NCBI GenBank assembly: GCA_005793345.1
Contig: SXSU01000004.1
Span: 1-61,960, forward strand
Direction: 5' to 3'
Length of the DNA: 61,960 bases
Source: Bdellovibrionales bacterium
GTDB lineage: Bacteria; Bdellovibrionota; Bdellovibrionia; Bdellovibrionales; Bdellovibrionaceae
In this document: piece by piece, positions 18,801 through 26,912 of the stretch
Position numbering within the stretch: position 1 is the stretch's first letter
How the letters are laid out: each line of letters starts with the position of its first letter
The notes under the pieces: model-generated
Databases searched by the model: none
What the model was told of the DNA's origin: nothing
What the model saw: only the letters and a program-made list of their open reading frames with translations
Position numbers and translations under genes: made by a program

Positions 18801-18883
18801 ATCCTGAAGATTGGAATTTAAAAGTTACTCGTCTTCAGTTTTCAAAAATACTTGCTATGATTCAAAGTCAACCCAAAAACTAA
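15833..18883 (+). CDS. giant lipoprotein with EF-hand-like motifs, coupled to the barrel gene
   Basis: The ATG at 15833 lies inside the end of the barrel gene with GGAG about 6 nt upstream. The 1016-aa product begins with a lipoprotein signal ending in FFNLGC (Cys28). A recurring motif of about 14 residues appears at least three times: LLGGSDKYFTQEEL (about 16222), LNGGDEEFVTPHEW (about 16573) and IGGSEKYWSVDDF (about 16897). Each precedes a long helix, giving a domain period of about 115 residues. TPTGNGDDRLEFMEAVEYL near 18170 and FDQNGYLNTKESLAAF near 18604 resemble calcium-binding EF-hand loops. This suggests tandem helical EF-hand-like domains on the outer-membrane surface or periplasmic face. 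No known family was recognised. It converges with pyrC with a 4-nt overlap. Confidence 0.68.
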   Translation: MYFKRYSKLIESSFFYGLFFILFFNLGCDLKLNEAPPPQEEIVFSAGQKVLCLTQTMPYFKSFFKGEPEGERANEFWNCAQVAVKTFKDKSISSKPNQYTATSLAHFLEKYFLENKKIDQKLINEVMLFKQLLLGGSDKYFTQEELSEIIHILSRIEVHSPNLFPYMKIYRDEWTDNNLEFFESSKKVLLDFALEFASWIHSDGPNYELNHFVTLIQEFESFTDETSELAVQLNLYLPALKKLKKVLNGGDEEFVTPHEWKDFLKLGSRAYLLILRFDYFIDLEENVEKDQILMIAKSFNEGLQLIEEMLKEKQLATISNQEIVEVLEKLKNIFPNINFSNTLITQFMKLKKSFIGGSEKYWSVDDFIKVREKIDLLSDIIIKNLPYYDLYLQDWDFKDPQIKTILNDSKYILLQSFSVLVEKWNSEFDFKVLYEVINEIAILYPNFDTIQKLNSNWKIYYPIFESYNNLIVGKKFTQFIPKDWQIFISQTIHLYYFYLEYFYTIKKTNITVLNNSDLEIYNSWIFRFTNQISNMIESRTIQIWDFELLNKILIHAYQTKLLPQSWTLKSYVMALDLLLNKYLNPSLNPTYSLLFNNKNQSGGLTVAHLNILLQRWLDWYKVQKFNNDFTKSLNLQNNGTLFLLTDFQQKISFFYDDWKNINNNSSAVGHQLALILSSQNSLVDPGNYILQQGYPRTLTIEFKQNQLLWLNTIRNLIDLAMNVYKGEAEYYLPAKYISVSQFKLFLDEFAPLMLELGWLDDYKQDTAEKRFLEANLFTPTGNGDDRLEFMEAVEYLQMILSASARKANFENIYLTKKIKYFTLDSVRTDSDSKFEIFINENFDINYQLYLNTLLDSNNRKIIFDGMPSFLTYFDKLTFKEQNHYLQNVDKGADLIISNGKFNSNDLVFITSVIQYIESLIIQYDFDQNGYLNTKESLAAFPRFKNKLESISKIKNNDTRIRAIFTYILKYGVVPDTSFWGKIEFLQWESNPEDWNLKVTRLQFSKILAMIQSQPKN

Positions 18884-20235
18884 GAACTACGAGCCTCAAA
18901 CTCTAAAAGCTGACCTTGTTTATCTTTGATTAAGGTATCATCTTGCATGATAATTTGTCCTCGAATTATAGTTGAGGTAACCCACCCAGTAACTTTCATA
19001 CCATCATAAGGAGTCCAAGCGCTGCGACTTGCAATCCAACTATTTTCAATACGTTTTTCAGCTTTTAAATCAACAACTGTGAGAGTTGCTGGGGCTCCAA
19101 TATTAATAAAGCCTCGCCCTTTAATATTGAAAATTTTTGATGGATTGACACTTGTTAATTGCACAAAGTGTTTTAAGGTTAGTTTTTCTTCATGAATATG
19201 ATTTAGCATTATTGGTACTAAAGTTTGCACTCCAGGCATTCCAGAGGGAGAACTTGGATACTCACGTTTTTTTTCTTCGATAGTATGTGGGGCATGGTCA
19301 GAACCAATAATATCTACAACACCTTTAGATAGGGCTTTCCAAAGAGCGGCAACATGACCTGCATTTCGAAGAGGAGGGTTTTGCTGAGCAAAGTTTCCAA
19401 GTCTTTCATAACATTCTGGCGTAGATAAAGTTAAGTGCTGAGGTAAAACTTCAACAGTTGCCCAATTTTTATATGCAGCTAAAAATTCCATTTCTTGTGC
19501 TGTGCTAACATGTAAAACATGAACAGGTCGCTTGTTTTTTTTAGCATAATGAATTAACTTTTGAGTTGCAATTAATGCAGTTTCTTCATCACGCCAAATA
19601 TGGTGATATCGAACAGATTTTCCTTCGATGGCTATTGATTTTCGTTCTTTAATTCGAGCTTCATCCTCGCAATGAGCAGCGATTCTTTTGATACCATTTT
19701 TTAAAATAAGATCTAATTTAATGTCATCATCAACAAGTAGTGATCCAGTTGAGCTACCCATGAAAATCTTAACACCACAACAACCATTCATTTGTTCAAG
19801 TTCCGCAAGTTGATTTGCATTTTCAGCGCATCCACCAATATAAAATCCAACATCGCACCAAGCTCGATTTTTAATTAAATTTACTTTTTCATTGAATAAT
19901 TCTCGAGTGGTTGTTGAGGGGTTCGTATTGGGCATATCAAATACTGCAGTTATTCCACCTAATACGGCAGCCTTAGTCCCACTTTCGAGATCTTCTTTGT
20001 GGGTTAAGCCTGGCTCCCTAAAATGAACTTGGGTGTCAATTAGTCCTGGGAGAATATGCAGACCCGACGCTTCAAAAGTTTTTTCACTTTCAGTTGTTTT
20101 AAGTTCACCTATAGATGAGATAATTCCATTAGTGATTCCTAAATCAGTTTTTAACTCTTTAAGTTCACCAGTTGCGGTTGTGAGTAGAACATTGCCATTA
20201 ATAATCTTAAGGTCGAGCTTTTTATTTGTTATCAT
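18880..20235 (-). CDS. pyrC: dihydroorotase
   Basis: Catalyses cyclisation of N-carbamoyl-L-aspartate to dihydroorotate in de novo pyrimidine synthesis, in the cytoplasm. The 451-aa protein has the class I layout: HILPGLIDTQVHFREPG with the HxH zinc motif (His then His-Phe-Arg), VFDMPNTNPSTTT for substrate binding, further His ligands in AAHCEDEAR and VLHVSTAQE, and GSDHAPH with the catalytic Asp. VKIFMGSS follows after the metal region. It stands as a single gene between converging neighbours, not in a pyrimidine operon. The ATG at 20235 is the only suitable start; the ribosome site upstream is weak (AAGGAT). Confidence 0.92.
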   Translation of the reverse strand: MITNKKLDLKIINGNVLLTTATGELKELKTDLGITNGIISSIGELKTTESEKTFEASGLHILPGLIDTQVHFREPGLTHKEDLESGTKAAVLGGITAVFDMPNTNPSTTTRELFNEKVNLIKNRAWCDVGFYIGGCAENANQLAELEQMNGCCGVKIFMGSSTGSLLVDDDIKLDLILKNGIKRIAAHCEDEARIKERKSIAIEGKSVRYHHIWRDEETALIATQKLIHYAKKNKRPVHVLHVSTAQEMEFLAAYKNWATVEVLPQHLTLSTPECYERLGNFAQQNPPLRNAGHVAALWKALSKGVVDIIGSDHAPHTIEEKKREYPSSPSGMPGVQTLVPIMLNHIHEEKLTLKHFVQLTSVNPSKIFNIKGRGFINIGAPATLTVVDLKAEKRIENSWIASRSAWTPYDGMKVTGWVTSTIIRGQIIMQDDTLIKDKQGQLLEFEARSS

Positions 20236-20322
20236 ATCCTTAAGCCTAGCACTCCAATTGAGATGGGTCTAGTGTTGACTTAGTTTCTTGACGTGTTGAG
20301 AAGGATTTTTAACACTTAAAGT

Positions 20323-21378
20323 GTGACAACAGATTTTGTTTTGCATTTTATTTTTAAACACAATATTGTGATTATTGAGGTCCTTTTTGGAATCTCAATA
20401 ATTGCTATTTTGTATCTTTCCATTCTTGCATTCCGTCAAGATGAAAACTCGTCAGATTCTCCAAATTGGAAACAGCTCGAAGACAGTTTAAAAAAAATAA
20501 TTGAAGGTGCCCCCATCGGAAAAGGGAAAATTGAGGGAAATAGCAGTAGTAGTACATTTAAAATTCCAGAGGGAGCTTCTGAGTCTGTAGTTGTTCAAGA
20601 ATTGCAAAATCAACTTAAAGAATTACAAGAGCAAGTTACTCAAAAAGATCAAGAACTCAATCAAATAAAAGAGGCTACAACCTCTCAAGCTGCAACGGGT
20701 GCAAATTCTACAGAGATGGCACAATATGAAGAAAAAATAAAAGATCTTGAATCAAGATTGAATGAGTATTCAATTATAGAGGACGATATAGCAGATTTAT
20801 CATTTTATAAAGAAGAGACGGTTCGATTACAAAATGAGATCGAAAAATTAAAATCTCAAATTGAAATTTTAGAAAGTTCAAGCAAAAATGTCAATTCCTC
20901 GATTCCAGTTTCATCAAGTTCAGCTAGTATCAGCGCAGAAACTATAAATTCGGATTCAGTATTAGTTAGTTCTTCAGTTGAAGAAATAAAACCAAAAGAA
21001 GAAGCTACCGATTCGGGTTTTATTGATAATGATATTATGGCAGAATTTGAACGAGCAGTAGCTGAGCAAAAGGGAGCAACGTCAGCACCTGCAAAGGTAA
21101 CTCAGTCAACTTCTAAAAATATAGAACCTATTGAGATAGCAAAAGAAGAAATAAATGTAGAGACTAATTCTGAAAATGAGCTAAATGCGATTGGTGAAAT
21201 GAATTTGGATAAAATGCTAAATGAAGCACAAACTCTTAATGAAGTCGCTCCAAATATTAATGAGGATTCAAATGGTGGTTCAGTTTTAGAGGTTGGAATG
21301 GATACTGATAAATTACTAGCAGAAGCCTCATCTATGGATAATACAAACGAAGATACTCAGAAAAAAATTGGAGCTTAA
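20323..21378 (+). CDS. membrane-anchored coiled-coil protein, unknown
   Basis: A 351-aa protein starting at GTG. A transmembrane segment (about residues 14-35) precedes a coiled coil (about 85-190, QNQLKELQEQVTQKDQELNQ and following heptads). A Ser-rich, acidic, low-complexity tail then carries repeated short motifs such as LNEAQTLNE and MDTDKLLAEASSMD. A Gly/Ser patch (IGKGKIEGNSSSS) sits between anchor and coil. No family was assigned; the layout suits a scaffold or tether facing the cytoplasm or periplasm. It is followed after 18 nt by a HEAT-repeat gene, probably in one operon. Confidence 0.6.
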   Translation: MTTDFVLHFIFKHNIVIIEVLFGISIIAILYLSILAFRQDENSSDSPNWKQLEDSLKKIIEGAPIGKGKIEGNSSSSTFKIPEGASESVVVQELQNQLKELQEQVTQKDQELNQIKEATTSQAATGANSTEMAQYEEKIKDLESRLNEYSIIEDDIADLSFYKEETVRLQNEIEKLKSQIEILESSSKNVNSSIPVSSSSASISAETINSDSVLVSSSVEEIKPKEEATDSGFIDNDIMAEFERAVAEQKGATSAPAKVTQSTSKNIEPIEIAKEEINVETNSENELNAIGEMNLDKMLNEAQTLNEVAPNINEDSNGGSVLEVGMDTDKLLAEASSMDNTNEDTQKKIGA

Positions 21379-21396
21379 TATAAGGAGCTGTAGCTT

Positions 21397-22146
21397 ATGA
21401 ATTTAATTAAAATCAATTTTTCAATCTTGGCTGTCTCCCTTTTGTTTATTATTAAATTTCAATTTTCATATGCAAATATAGAAGAGAGTAGAATTTATGA
21501 AGTAAAGGATTTGCTTCAATTTTCAAATGCAGAAGTAGAGTCGTTAAATGGCAAAATCTCTAAAGATGTTATTCCAGGCTTAAAACAATGGGCTTTTAAT
21601 AAAGATAAAGAATTGAGTATGCGATGGAGAGCTCTAGTTCTCGCTGCAAAAATTGGTGGTGAATCGGTAAAAATGGATATAGATTTGGCTTCAAGAAGTT
21701 CTGAATGGTACATGAGATCCGCAGCAATTTCCGCAGCCCAGTTTATATCAGAACACGATTCTATATTTATTGCTCGCCGCTTAATTAAAGATAAAGCCCT
21801 GGTTGTGAGATCTGCTGCTGTCGATATTATTGGATCGTCTCAGGACCCAAAAGATCGAGAAATTCTTTGGAAGGTGATTGATGATAGTCAAAATAAAAGA
21901 AAGGGTCAAAGTTTATGGGTTCGAAGTCAGTCTTTAAAATACCTTATATTAAATCCACAAAGAAAAGAAATCCCCAATTTAATAAAATTATTAAAAGAAA
22001 ATGACATTGAACTTCAAAATATTGCACTTAGTGGATTAGAAAAAGTATCAGATTTTAAATTTGGTTCAGACGAAGAAAATCACAATGATAAACGACAACG
22101 TTGGTTAAATTGGTGGAGCGTAAACGGTAATAGTAAAAACTTATAA
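21397..22146 (+). CDS. secreted HEAT-repeat protein
   Basis: A 249-aa protein with a signal peptide (hydrophobic residues about 6-25, cleavage near SYA-NI). About four HEAT-like helical repeats follow: MRWRALVLAAKIGG, YMRSAAISAAQFI, VVRSAAVDIIGSS and WVRSQSLKYLILN, each with the conserved Arg/Ala pattern of the second helix. HEAT repeats bind proteins, so a periplasmic scaffold is likely. The C terminus ends in a Trp-rich segment (RQRWLNWWSVNG). A good ribosome site, AAGGAG, lies upstream. It follows the coiled-coil membrane protein after 18 nt, so both are probably expressed together, and it converges with the flavoprotein gene 2 nt further on. Confidence 0.7.
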   Translation: MNLIKINFSILAVSLLFIIKFQFSYANIEESRIYEVKDLLQFSNAEVESLNGKISKDVIPGLKQWAFNKDKELSMRWRALVLAAKIGGESVKMDIDLASRSSEWYMRSAAISAAQFISEHDSIFIARRLIKDKALVVRSAAVDIIGSSQDPKDREILWKVIDDSQNKRKGQSLWVRSQSLKYLILNPQRKEIPNLIKLLKENDIELQNIALSGLEKVSDFKFGSDEENHNDKRQRWLNWWSVNGNSKNL

Positions 22147-22148
22147 AA

Positions 22149-23906
22149 TTACCGAGAGCTTGTGTTCTTAAAAATTTTTTCTGCTACATCATTAGCAACA
22201 GCTATTGCTGTCTCAAAACTTGGATTAAGCCAATTATCTTGATTTGCAAAATAAATTTTATTAGCGATGTTTTTAGAAGCCAAATAAATATTTTGTTGTG
22301 TTAAAGCTCCAACTTCTGCCAGAGGCATAGAATGTCCCCATCGAGTCAAACGAATACCAGATATTGCAACATCAGGAATTTTCAACTCAGAAAGTAATGG
22401 TTTTAATCCCTCTTTGATACTATTACTATATCGATTATGAATTAATGGGTTAAATAAAAATTGACGGGCACCTTGGTAAGGGAGAGGTTTATAAACGGTG
22501 AGTTTAAAATATTCTGAATTTTGCTCTTCAGAAATACTATAGGACCAGTTTGCAAAACAAATATCAGTAAATGGATTGCTTGGGGGTCGCAAAGCTGACG
22601 GAGTTTTTGGAAGTGATCCATTTAAGGTGTATAAATCAAAACAAGGTGATAAGGAGTTATTTATTTTTAATTTATCTATAAATATATTTGCAACAATATA
22701 TGGGCGATAAATTATTTTATTACAAGCTTGAATTTGTATTTCAGGCATTGCTGAAACAATTTTTTTTGCAATAAATTTAGGTGTTGCAATAACTGCTTTT
22801 GAGGCCTTAACAACTTTTAATTCTCGCGAAGGATTTTCGTAAATTATTTTTACCAAATTGTCATTAGGGTCAATTGATACATCTAAAACTATAGATCCTG
22901 ATCGAAGATTTTGTTGTCCAATTTTATTTTTAAGAATATCATATAGTTTTTGTGTAATTGCAGAATTTCCACCCTTGAATGTCCAAACGTCTTCGGTTTC
23001 TGCTGCTAAAAAATTAAGAGCTTGAGCTGCCGAGATTTCATCTAATGAACCATTGAATGAAGACCAACAGTAAAGTTGGAAATATTCTAAAATGATTTCA
23101 GGTAAATTTTTAAATTCTTGATCTAACCATTGTTTAAAGGAGATTTGATCAAGTTTTAATGTTTCTGGTTTAAATTGTTCTCCTGGTGCTGGGGGAATAT
23201 CAGGATAATTGTTTTCTAAAATATCTTTTAGTTTTAAATAAACTTTTTGAAATATTTCACGCTCAAGGGGATGGGTAGTGCCATCCCAAAAGTTTGAAAA
23301 AAATCGATTTTGTAAAAGTATTTTTGAATCGTCCGGTCCCTCTGATTTTTTTTGAGAGAGTAGATCCAAATCTCTTAATAAGTCTTCCTCTATAGAATTT
23401 GGATCGGGTTTGGTAATGTAAGCAGCTCCAATAGAGTAATAATCTTCAAATTGAGAATTTATGTTTTTATTTACATTGGATTTTAATTTTTCACCTCTAC
23501 TGTTGCCACCAAATTCAGTTCCCAACTCCAAGACAATTGTTTTTAAATGTTCAGATTTTTTCAAAGAAAAATGAGCACTTAATAGTCCACTCAGACCACC
23601 TCCAACAACTACGAAATCTACTATTTCAACAGGGAGTAAATCTAAATTTTGATTGTGATCTCTAATATAACCCCTAACATTCCATAGTGCTTCATGGGAT
23701 CTTTCAATATCGTCACCATTAAATTCCTGGGGGTTTAGTTCATTGAGTGGTACTTTTGAAATAGGATTTGGATCTTTAATTATTAAAGGTTTTTTTTCTA
23801 TGTTAAAAAAGGGTTTAATTGAAAGATTATTTGTAACAGAAAGTAAAGCTAGTGACTTGAAACTTTTTTTAAAAAAACTTCGTCGTTTATATTTTAAGTC
23901 TATCAT
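22149..23906 (-). CDS. Tat-exported FAD-dependent amine oxidase-like protein
   Basis: A 585-aa flavoprotein. The N terminus KYKRRSFFKKSFKSLALLSV contains a twin-arginine motif followed by a weakly hydrophobic stretch, so export by the Tat pathway in folded form with cofactor is likely. The Rossmann FAD-binding motif is VVVGGGLSGLLSAHFSLKK (about 98-116) with a Glu (VLELGTEFGGNSRG) at the end of the second strand. A C-terminal second FAD segment near residues 545-570 (IYFANQDNW...ETAIAVANDVA) matches the amine oxidase superfamily. The substrate is unknown; amine oxidases and protoporphyrinogen or carotenoid-type enzymes share this fold. It converges with the HEAT gene. No partner electron carrier is adjacent. 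Confidence 0.78.
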   Translation of the reverse strand: MIDLKYKRRSFFKKSFKSLALLSVTNNLSIKPFFNIEKKPLIIKDPNPISKVPLNELNPQEFNGDDIERSHEALWNVRGYIRDHNQNLDLLPVEIVDFVVVGGGLSGLLSAHFSLKKSEHLKTIVLELGTEFGGNSRGEKLKSNVNKNINSQFEDYYSIGAAYITKPDPNSIEEDLLRDLDLLSQKKSEGPDDSKILLQNRFFSNFWDGTTHPLEREIFQKVYLKLKDILENNYPDIPPAPGEQFKPETLKLDQISFKQWLDQEFKNLPEIILEYFQLYCWSSFNGSLDEISAAQALNFLAAETEDVWTFKGGNSAITQKLYDILKNKIGQQNLRSGSIVLDVSIDPNDNLVKIIYENPSRELKVVKASKAVIATPKFIAKKIVSAMPEIQIQACNKIIYRPYIVANIFIDKLKINNSLSPCFDLYTLNGSLPKTPSALRPPSNPFTDICFANWSYSISEEQNSEYFKLTVYKPLPYQGARQFLFNPLIHNRYSNSIKEGLKPLLSELKIPDVAISGIRLTRWGHSMPLAEVGALTQQNIYLASKNIANKIYFANQDNWLNPSFETAIAVANDVAEKIFKNTSSR

Positions 23907-24362
23907 TTTAAAAACTCCCTATACTTTTTTCTCAATTTACAATTTATGACTTAAATGAATATTTTATTATTACAATAAGTTTTAAAATGAACTGAATCAA
24001 AAATAAAAGCATTGAATTAATTAAATTTCTAATTAATTGAAAGTTTAATGAAAGTTTAAAAATTGTTGCGCCGTATATTTATTAGATTGGGTCGTATTAA
24101 TTTAATACAGTTTTTTTAAAAAAAATGAAAATCATGTTTACAGTTCAAATTATTTTTACATTCAAAACGATTATAAATATAATGAAAATCAATAGCATTT
24201 AAAAATAAAAAAAACACTTTGAAGTTTAATATTTAGTGATAAAATAATAGGTGTATATTATTTGTGATTGAGTCTTATCACTTGCGTAATTCTATCAGAC
24301 ATAATCACAAGAATTTATTCTCTTGTTTGTTGGGGGCGATTAAATTTTGAATCGGAGGAGTC
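23907..24362. other. long AT-rich intergenic region
   Basis: No gene was found. The first 340 nt are AT-rich text without clear structure and presumably hold divergent promoters. From about 24264 a degraded repeat (A plus B) occupies the remainder and runs into the ribosome binding site of the next gene. Confidence 0.5.
24264..24358 (+). repeat. degraded repeat A-B that supplies a ribosome site (copy 4)
   Basis: GTGATTGAGTCTTATCACTTG to ATCAGACATAATCACAAG is a diverged module A. The conserved flank TTATTCTCTTGTTTGTTGGG and the first arm of module B, GGGGGCGATT, follow. The second B arm, normally AATCACCCC, reads AATCGGAGGA here and forms the Shine-Dalgarno sequence of the TTG-started gene at 24363. 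Confidence 0.75.
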
Positions 24363-26564
24363 TTGAAGATAATTATAATTATATTTATTTTTATTTTAAC
24401 TGTTAGTTATAATAATTGTTCTTCAAAACTTGAAATTGATTCAGATCAATTTCATGCACCAGTAACTTTAATGACAACATCAAGGGGTAAAGTTAAAATT
24501 GGTGATACAATAGTAAATGCCACTTTAGCCTCTCTTAATAAAGAAAATAATAATGAAGAAATTTCTGTAATAGAAGATACTGGAATTGCGCTATGGCCAC
24601 GTTCTGAGTTTAAATTTATTTTTGATAAATCTGTGACTGATCAATCAATAAAAGAAAATTTTAAAAAGGCTTGTCAATTATGGTCAAAAACTCCAGGAAC
24701 ATCATTAAATTGCATTGATACAGAAATTGGTCCTGAGCGACCCCATGCTTTATTAATTAAAATGGGTTCTGTTTCAACAGATTGTTATACTGATCTTGGT
24801 TTTGTAACTAACGGTGAAATGATTTTAGGATCAAGCTGTGCAAATTTATCAAAATTATTACATTTGATAGGTCATTCATTAGGATTGATTGATGAACATT
24901 TGCGAATTGATCGTGATTCATATGTTAAAATCCCAACACAAGATAAGTTAAAAATTAACTTTGTAAAACTAGTTCAACATCGAAAACAAAATTTAGAATC
25001 CTACAATTATTTTTCAGTGATGCATCATCCTTTTGTTGGGGACTTTATACCAGTTGAAACTTCTTTTCAGTATGCAGCAAATAATAAGTCAATAAATACA
25101 ATTGGAGACTTAGCAGTTTTATCAAGTTCAGACCAAAAATATATTCAACAAATGTATCCTAATTTAGATAATGAAATTACAGATAGTAATCCAAATTGTT
25201 CAAAAACTCAATTTGTGTCTTGGGGTTCATGTTATTCTCATATTGTACCAGGAAATGGTGAATCCTACCAGAATGGAACTATTTTAACTGTTTATAATGA
25301 AAATACATTTTTTTCGCTTTCTCGTTCAGTAGGAAGGTTTAAATGTGTATCAGGTTATTGGACTGCAGAAAGTACAAATTGCGTAAAAGATATTGAAGTT
25401 CCTGTTGATTCGGGGACGCCACAAATAAAATGTCCATCAGGGGCAGTAGTAAGTTGGAGAGGATTAAACTCTACTAATGTATGTTCACAAACTATTCAAT
25501 TAACACAAGATGCAAATCCAGGGACACTTACTGCATTATCAATGCGTGCAAATGCTAGTAGTGATTCTACTAAAGGTCAAGATGTTGGGTTTGCTGTTTT
25601 CAAATGTGAAAATGGAAACTGGAATTATCAATCAGAAATTAGAGAAAAATTTAATAATAATAGTTCCTATAATTATACTGAAACTTATAAATCATCGAAA
25701 AAATCATATTGTATAACTAACAGTTCTAATAAAGATGAATGTCCATTAGGGACATCATATACCTGGACGTCTTCATCAGGTACCTGTCAAGGTGTTTTAA
25801 AATCTTCGGCCTTAGGATTAGGTCAAACAACGGTCCTACAATCAGAAAATGGAACTACAGGTAATTTAAGTGTTGTTTGTAAAAAAACATTATCGGGAAT
25901 GTCATTAGATATTAACTATGATGGAGAAAGAACGGCTGCTCAAATTGGAGATTGTGGACAAGTAGATGGAAGTTCAAATTTAACTCCAATTAAAATAACA
26001 CCTGAAATTGTTGCCTCTGTATGTTTAAAAAATGCCGAGCATCCTGTAATCAGTTGGAGTGAGTCAGGGACTTCAACTTGTGAAATAGACCTCAAGCAAA
26101 GATTAGATCGTAATTATTATTTAGGAGAATTTTTTACAGTACGAAGTGGATTAAATTCAAATTCTTTTAATTCGATTGCTACTTTTAAATGTGTTGCTGG
26201 TGACACGAATAAGGGTACAGGTGGGACATGGGTTTTGGCAACTGGTGAAGATATTAGCAACTCAAATAATAACTTGCCTTCCCATCAGTGTCGAAAAATG
26301 TGTTTTCCCAACACATCCTCAGTTGCTCCATACGTATGGTATAAAAACAATGAAAGTAATGGGGGCACAGGAGTTCCTGTATGTTGGGGAAATACTGATG
26401 TAACTTATTCTTATATAGAGGGGGAAACAGTACTAATTAATAATTCTAATGGAGCAACAACGTCTGACTCAATGGCCTCATACATTTGTGGGCCAAATGA
26501 TAATTCAATGAGATTAAATTTAATCTCTTCATCCTCTACAAATAAATGTGAATGGACAAATTAA
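24363..26564 (+). CDS. astacin-like lipoprotein with substituted active site and Cys-rich repeats
   Basis: A 733-aa exported protein starting at TTG, supported by GGAGGAG just upstream and no better start. The N terminus is a hydrophobic signal ending at Cys19 in SYNNC, a possible atypical lipobox. Residues 75-280 resemble astacin (M12A): HLIGHSLGLIDEHLRIDRDSY (167-187), with SVMHH (218-222) as the Met-turn. In true astacins the motif is HExxHxxGxxHE. Here the catalytic Glu is Leu168 and the third zinc His is Asp177, so proteolysis is doubtful. About five Cys-rich modules of 65-100 aa follow (for example CPSGAVVSW, CPLGTSYTW, and ISW/VWY repeats each closing with a Cys). They probably bind ligands or surfaces. 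Catalytic loss is read from sequence; the role is inference. Confidence 0.65.
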   Translation: MKIIIIIFIFILTVSYNNCSSKLEIDSDQFHAPVTLMTTSRGKVKIGDTIVNATLASLNKENNNEEISVIEDTGIALWPRSEFKFIFDKSVTDQSIKENFKKACQLWSKTPGTSLNCIDTEIGPERPHALLIKMGSVSTDCYTDLGFVTNGEMILGSSCANLSKLLHLIGHSLGLIDEHLRIDRDSYVKIPTQDKLKINFVKLVQHRKQNLESYNYFSVMHHPFVGDFIPVETSFQYAANNKSINTIGDLAVLSSSDQKYIQQMYPNLDNEITDSNPNCSKTQFVSWGSCYSHIVPGNGESYQNGTILTVYNENTFFSLSRSVGRFKCVSGYWTAESTNCVKDIEVPVDSGTPQIKCPSGAVVSWRGLNSTNVCSQTIQLTQDANPGTLTALSMRANASSDSTKGQDVGFAVFKCENGNWNYQSEIREKFNNNSSYNYTETYKSSKKSYCITNSSNKDECPLGTSYTWTSSSGTCQGVLKSSALGLGQTTVLQSENGTTGNLSVVCKKTLSGMSLDINYDGERTAAQIGDCGQVDGSSNLTPIKITPEIVASVCLKNAEHPVISWSESGTSTCEIDLKQRLDRNYYLGEFFTVRSGLNSNSFNSIATFKCVAGDTNKGTGGTWVLATGEDISNSNNNLPSHQCRKMCFPNTSSVAPYVWYKNNESNGGTGVPVCWGNTDVTYSYIEGETVLINNSNGATTSDSMASYICGPNDNSMRLNLISSSSTNKCEWTN

Positions 26565-26652
26565 CCTCATATTAGATTATTAAAATTAAAGAACTTTTTT
26601 CTTGATTTCTATAGTTAAGTCATGTTTATTGACCATCTATATTTACTGATTT

Positions 26653-26686
26653 AGGCCAAAAGTAAAAGACGTTGGGTCTTTTCGCC
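26653..26686 (+). promoter_or_regulatory. leader hairpin upstream of rpmI
   Basis: AAAAGAC (26664-26670) pairs with GTCTTTT (26676-26682), and the flanking GGC/GCC can extend it. It lies about 30 nt before rpmI. Ribosomal protein L20 represses its own operon by binding a leader structure in other bacteria, so this is a candidate autoregulatory site. It could also be a terminator of the preceding gene. Confidence 0.4.
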
Positions 26687-26709
26687 ATTTCAGATGCTAA
26701 GGGTTAGTC

Positions 26710-26901
26710 ATGAAAATGAAAACACACTCTGGCGCTAAAAAGCGTCTTCGCTTATTAAAAAGCGGTAAAGTTAAAAGAAAACAGGTGGGATTACGCCACT
26801 TAAATTCTCATATGAAGTCAAAAACAAAAAGACATTTGGGTCAAACAGCATACGTTAGTGACTCTAATCTGCTCCAAGTAAAAAGATGCTTGGTATTTTA
26901 A
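26710..26901 (+). CDS. rpmI: 50S ribosomal protein L35
   Basis: A component of the large ribosomal subunit. The 63-aa protein is highly basic and shows the L35 signature MKTHSGAKKRLRLLKSGKVKR followed by SHMKSKTKRHL, ending with VSDSNLLQVKRCLVF. Length matches the family (about 65 aa). AAGGG lies 7 nt upstream of the ATG. rplT follows after 11 nt. The usual upstream gene infC is not present here; an unrelated lipoprotein gene precedes it. Confidence 0.95.
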   Translation: MKMKTHSGAKKRLRLLKSGKVKRKQVGLRHLNSHMKSKTKRHLGQTAYVSDSNLLQVKRCLVF

Positions 26902-26912
26902 GGAGGTAAACA

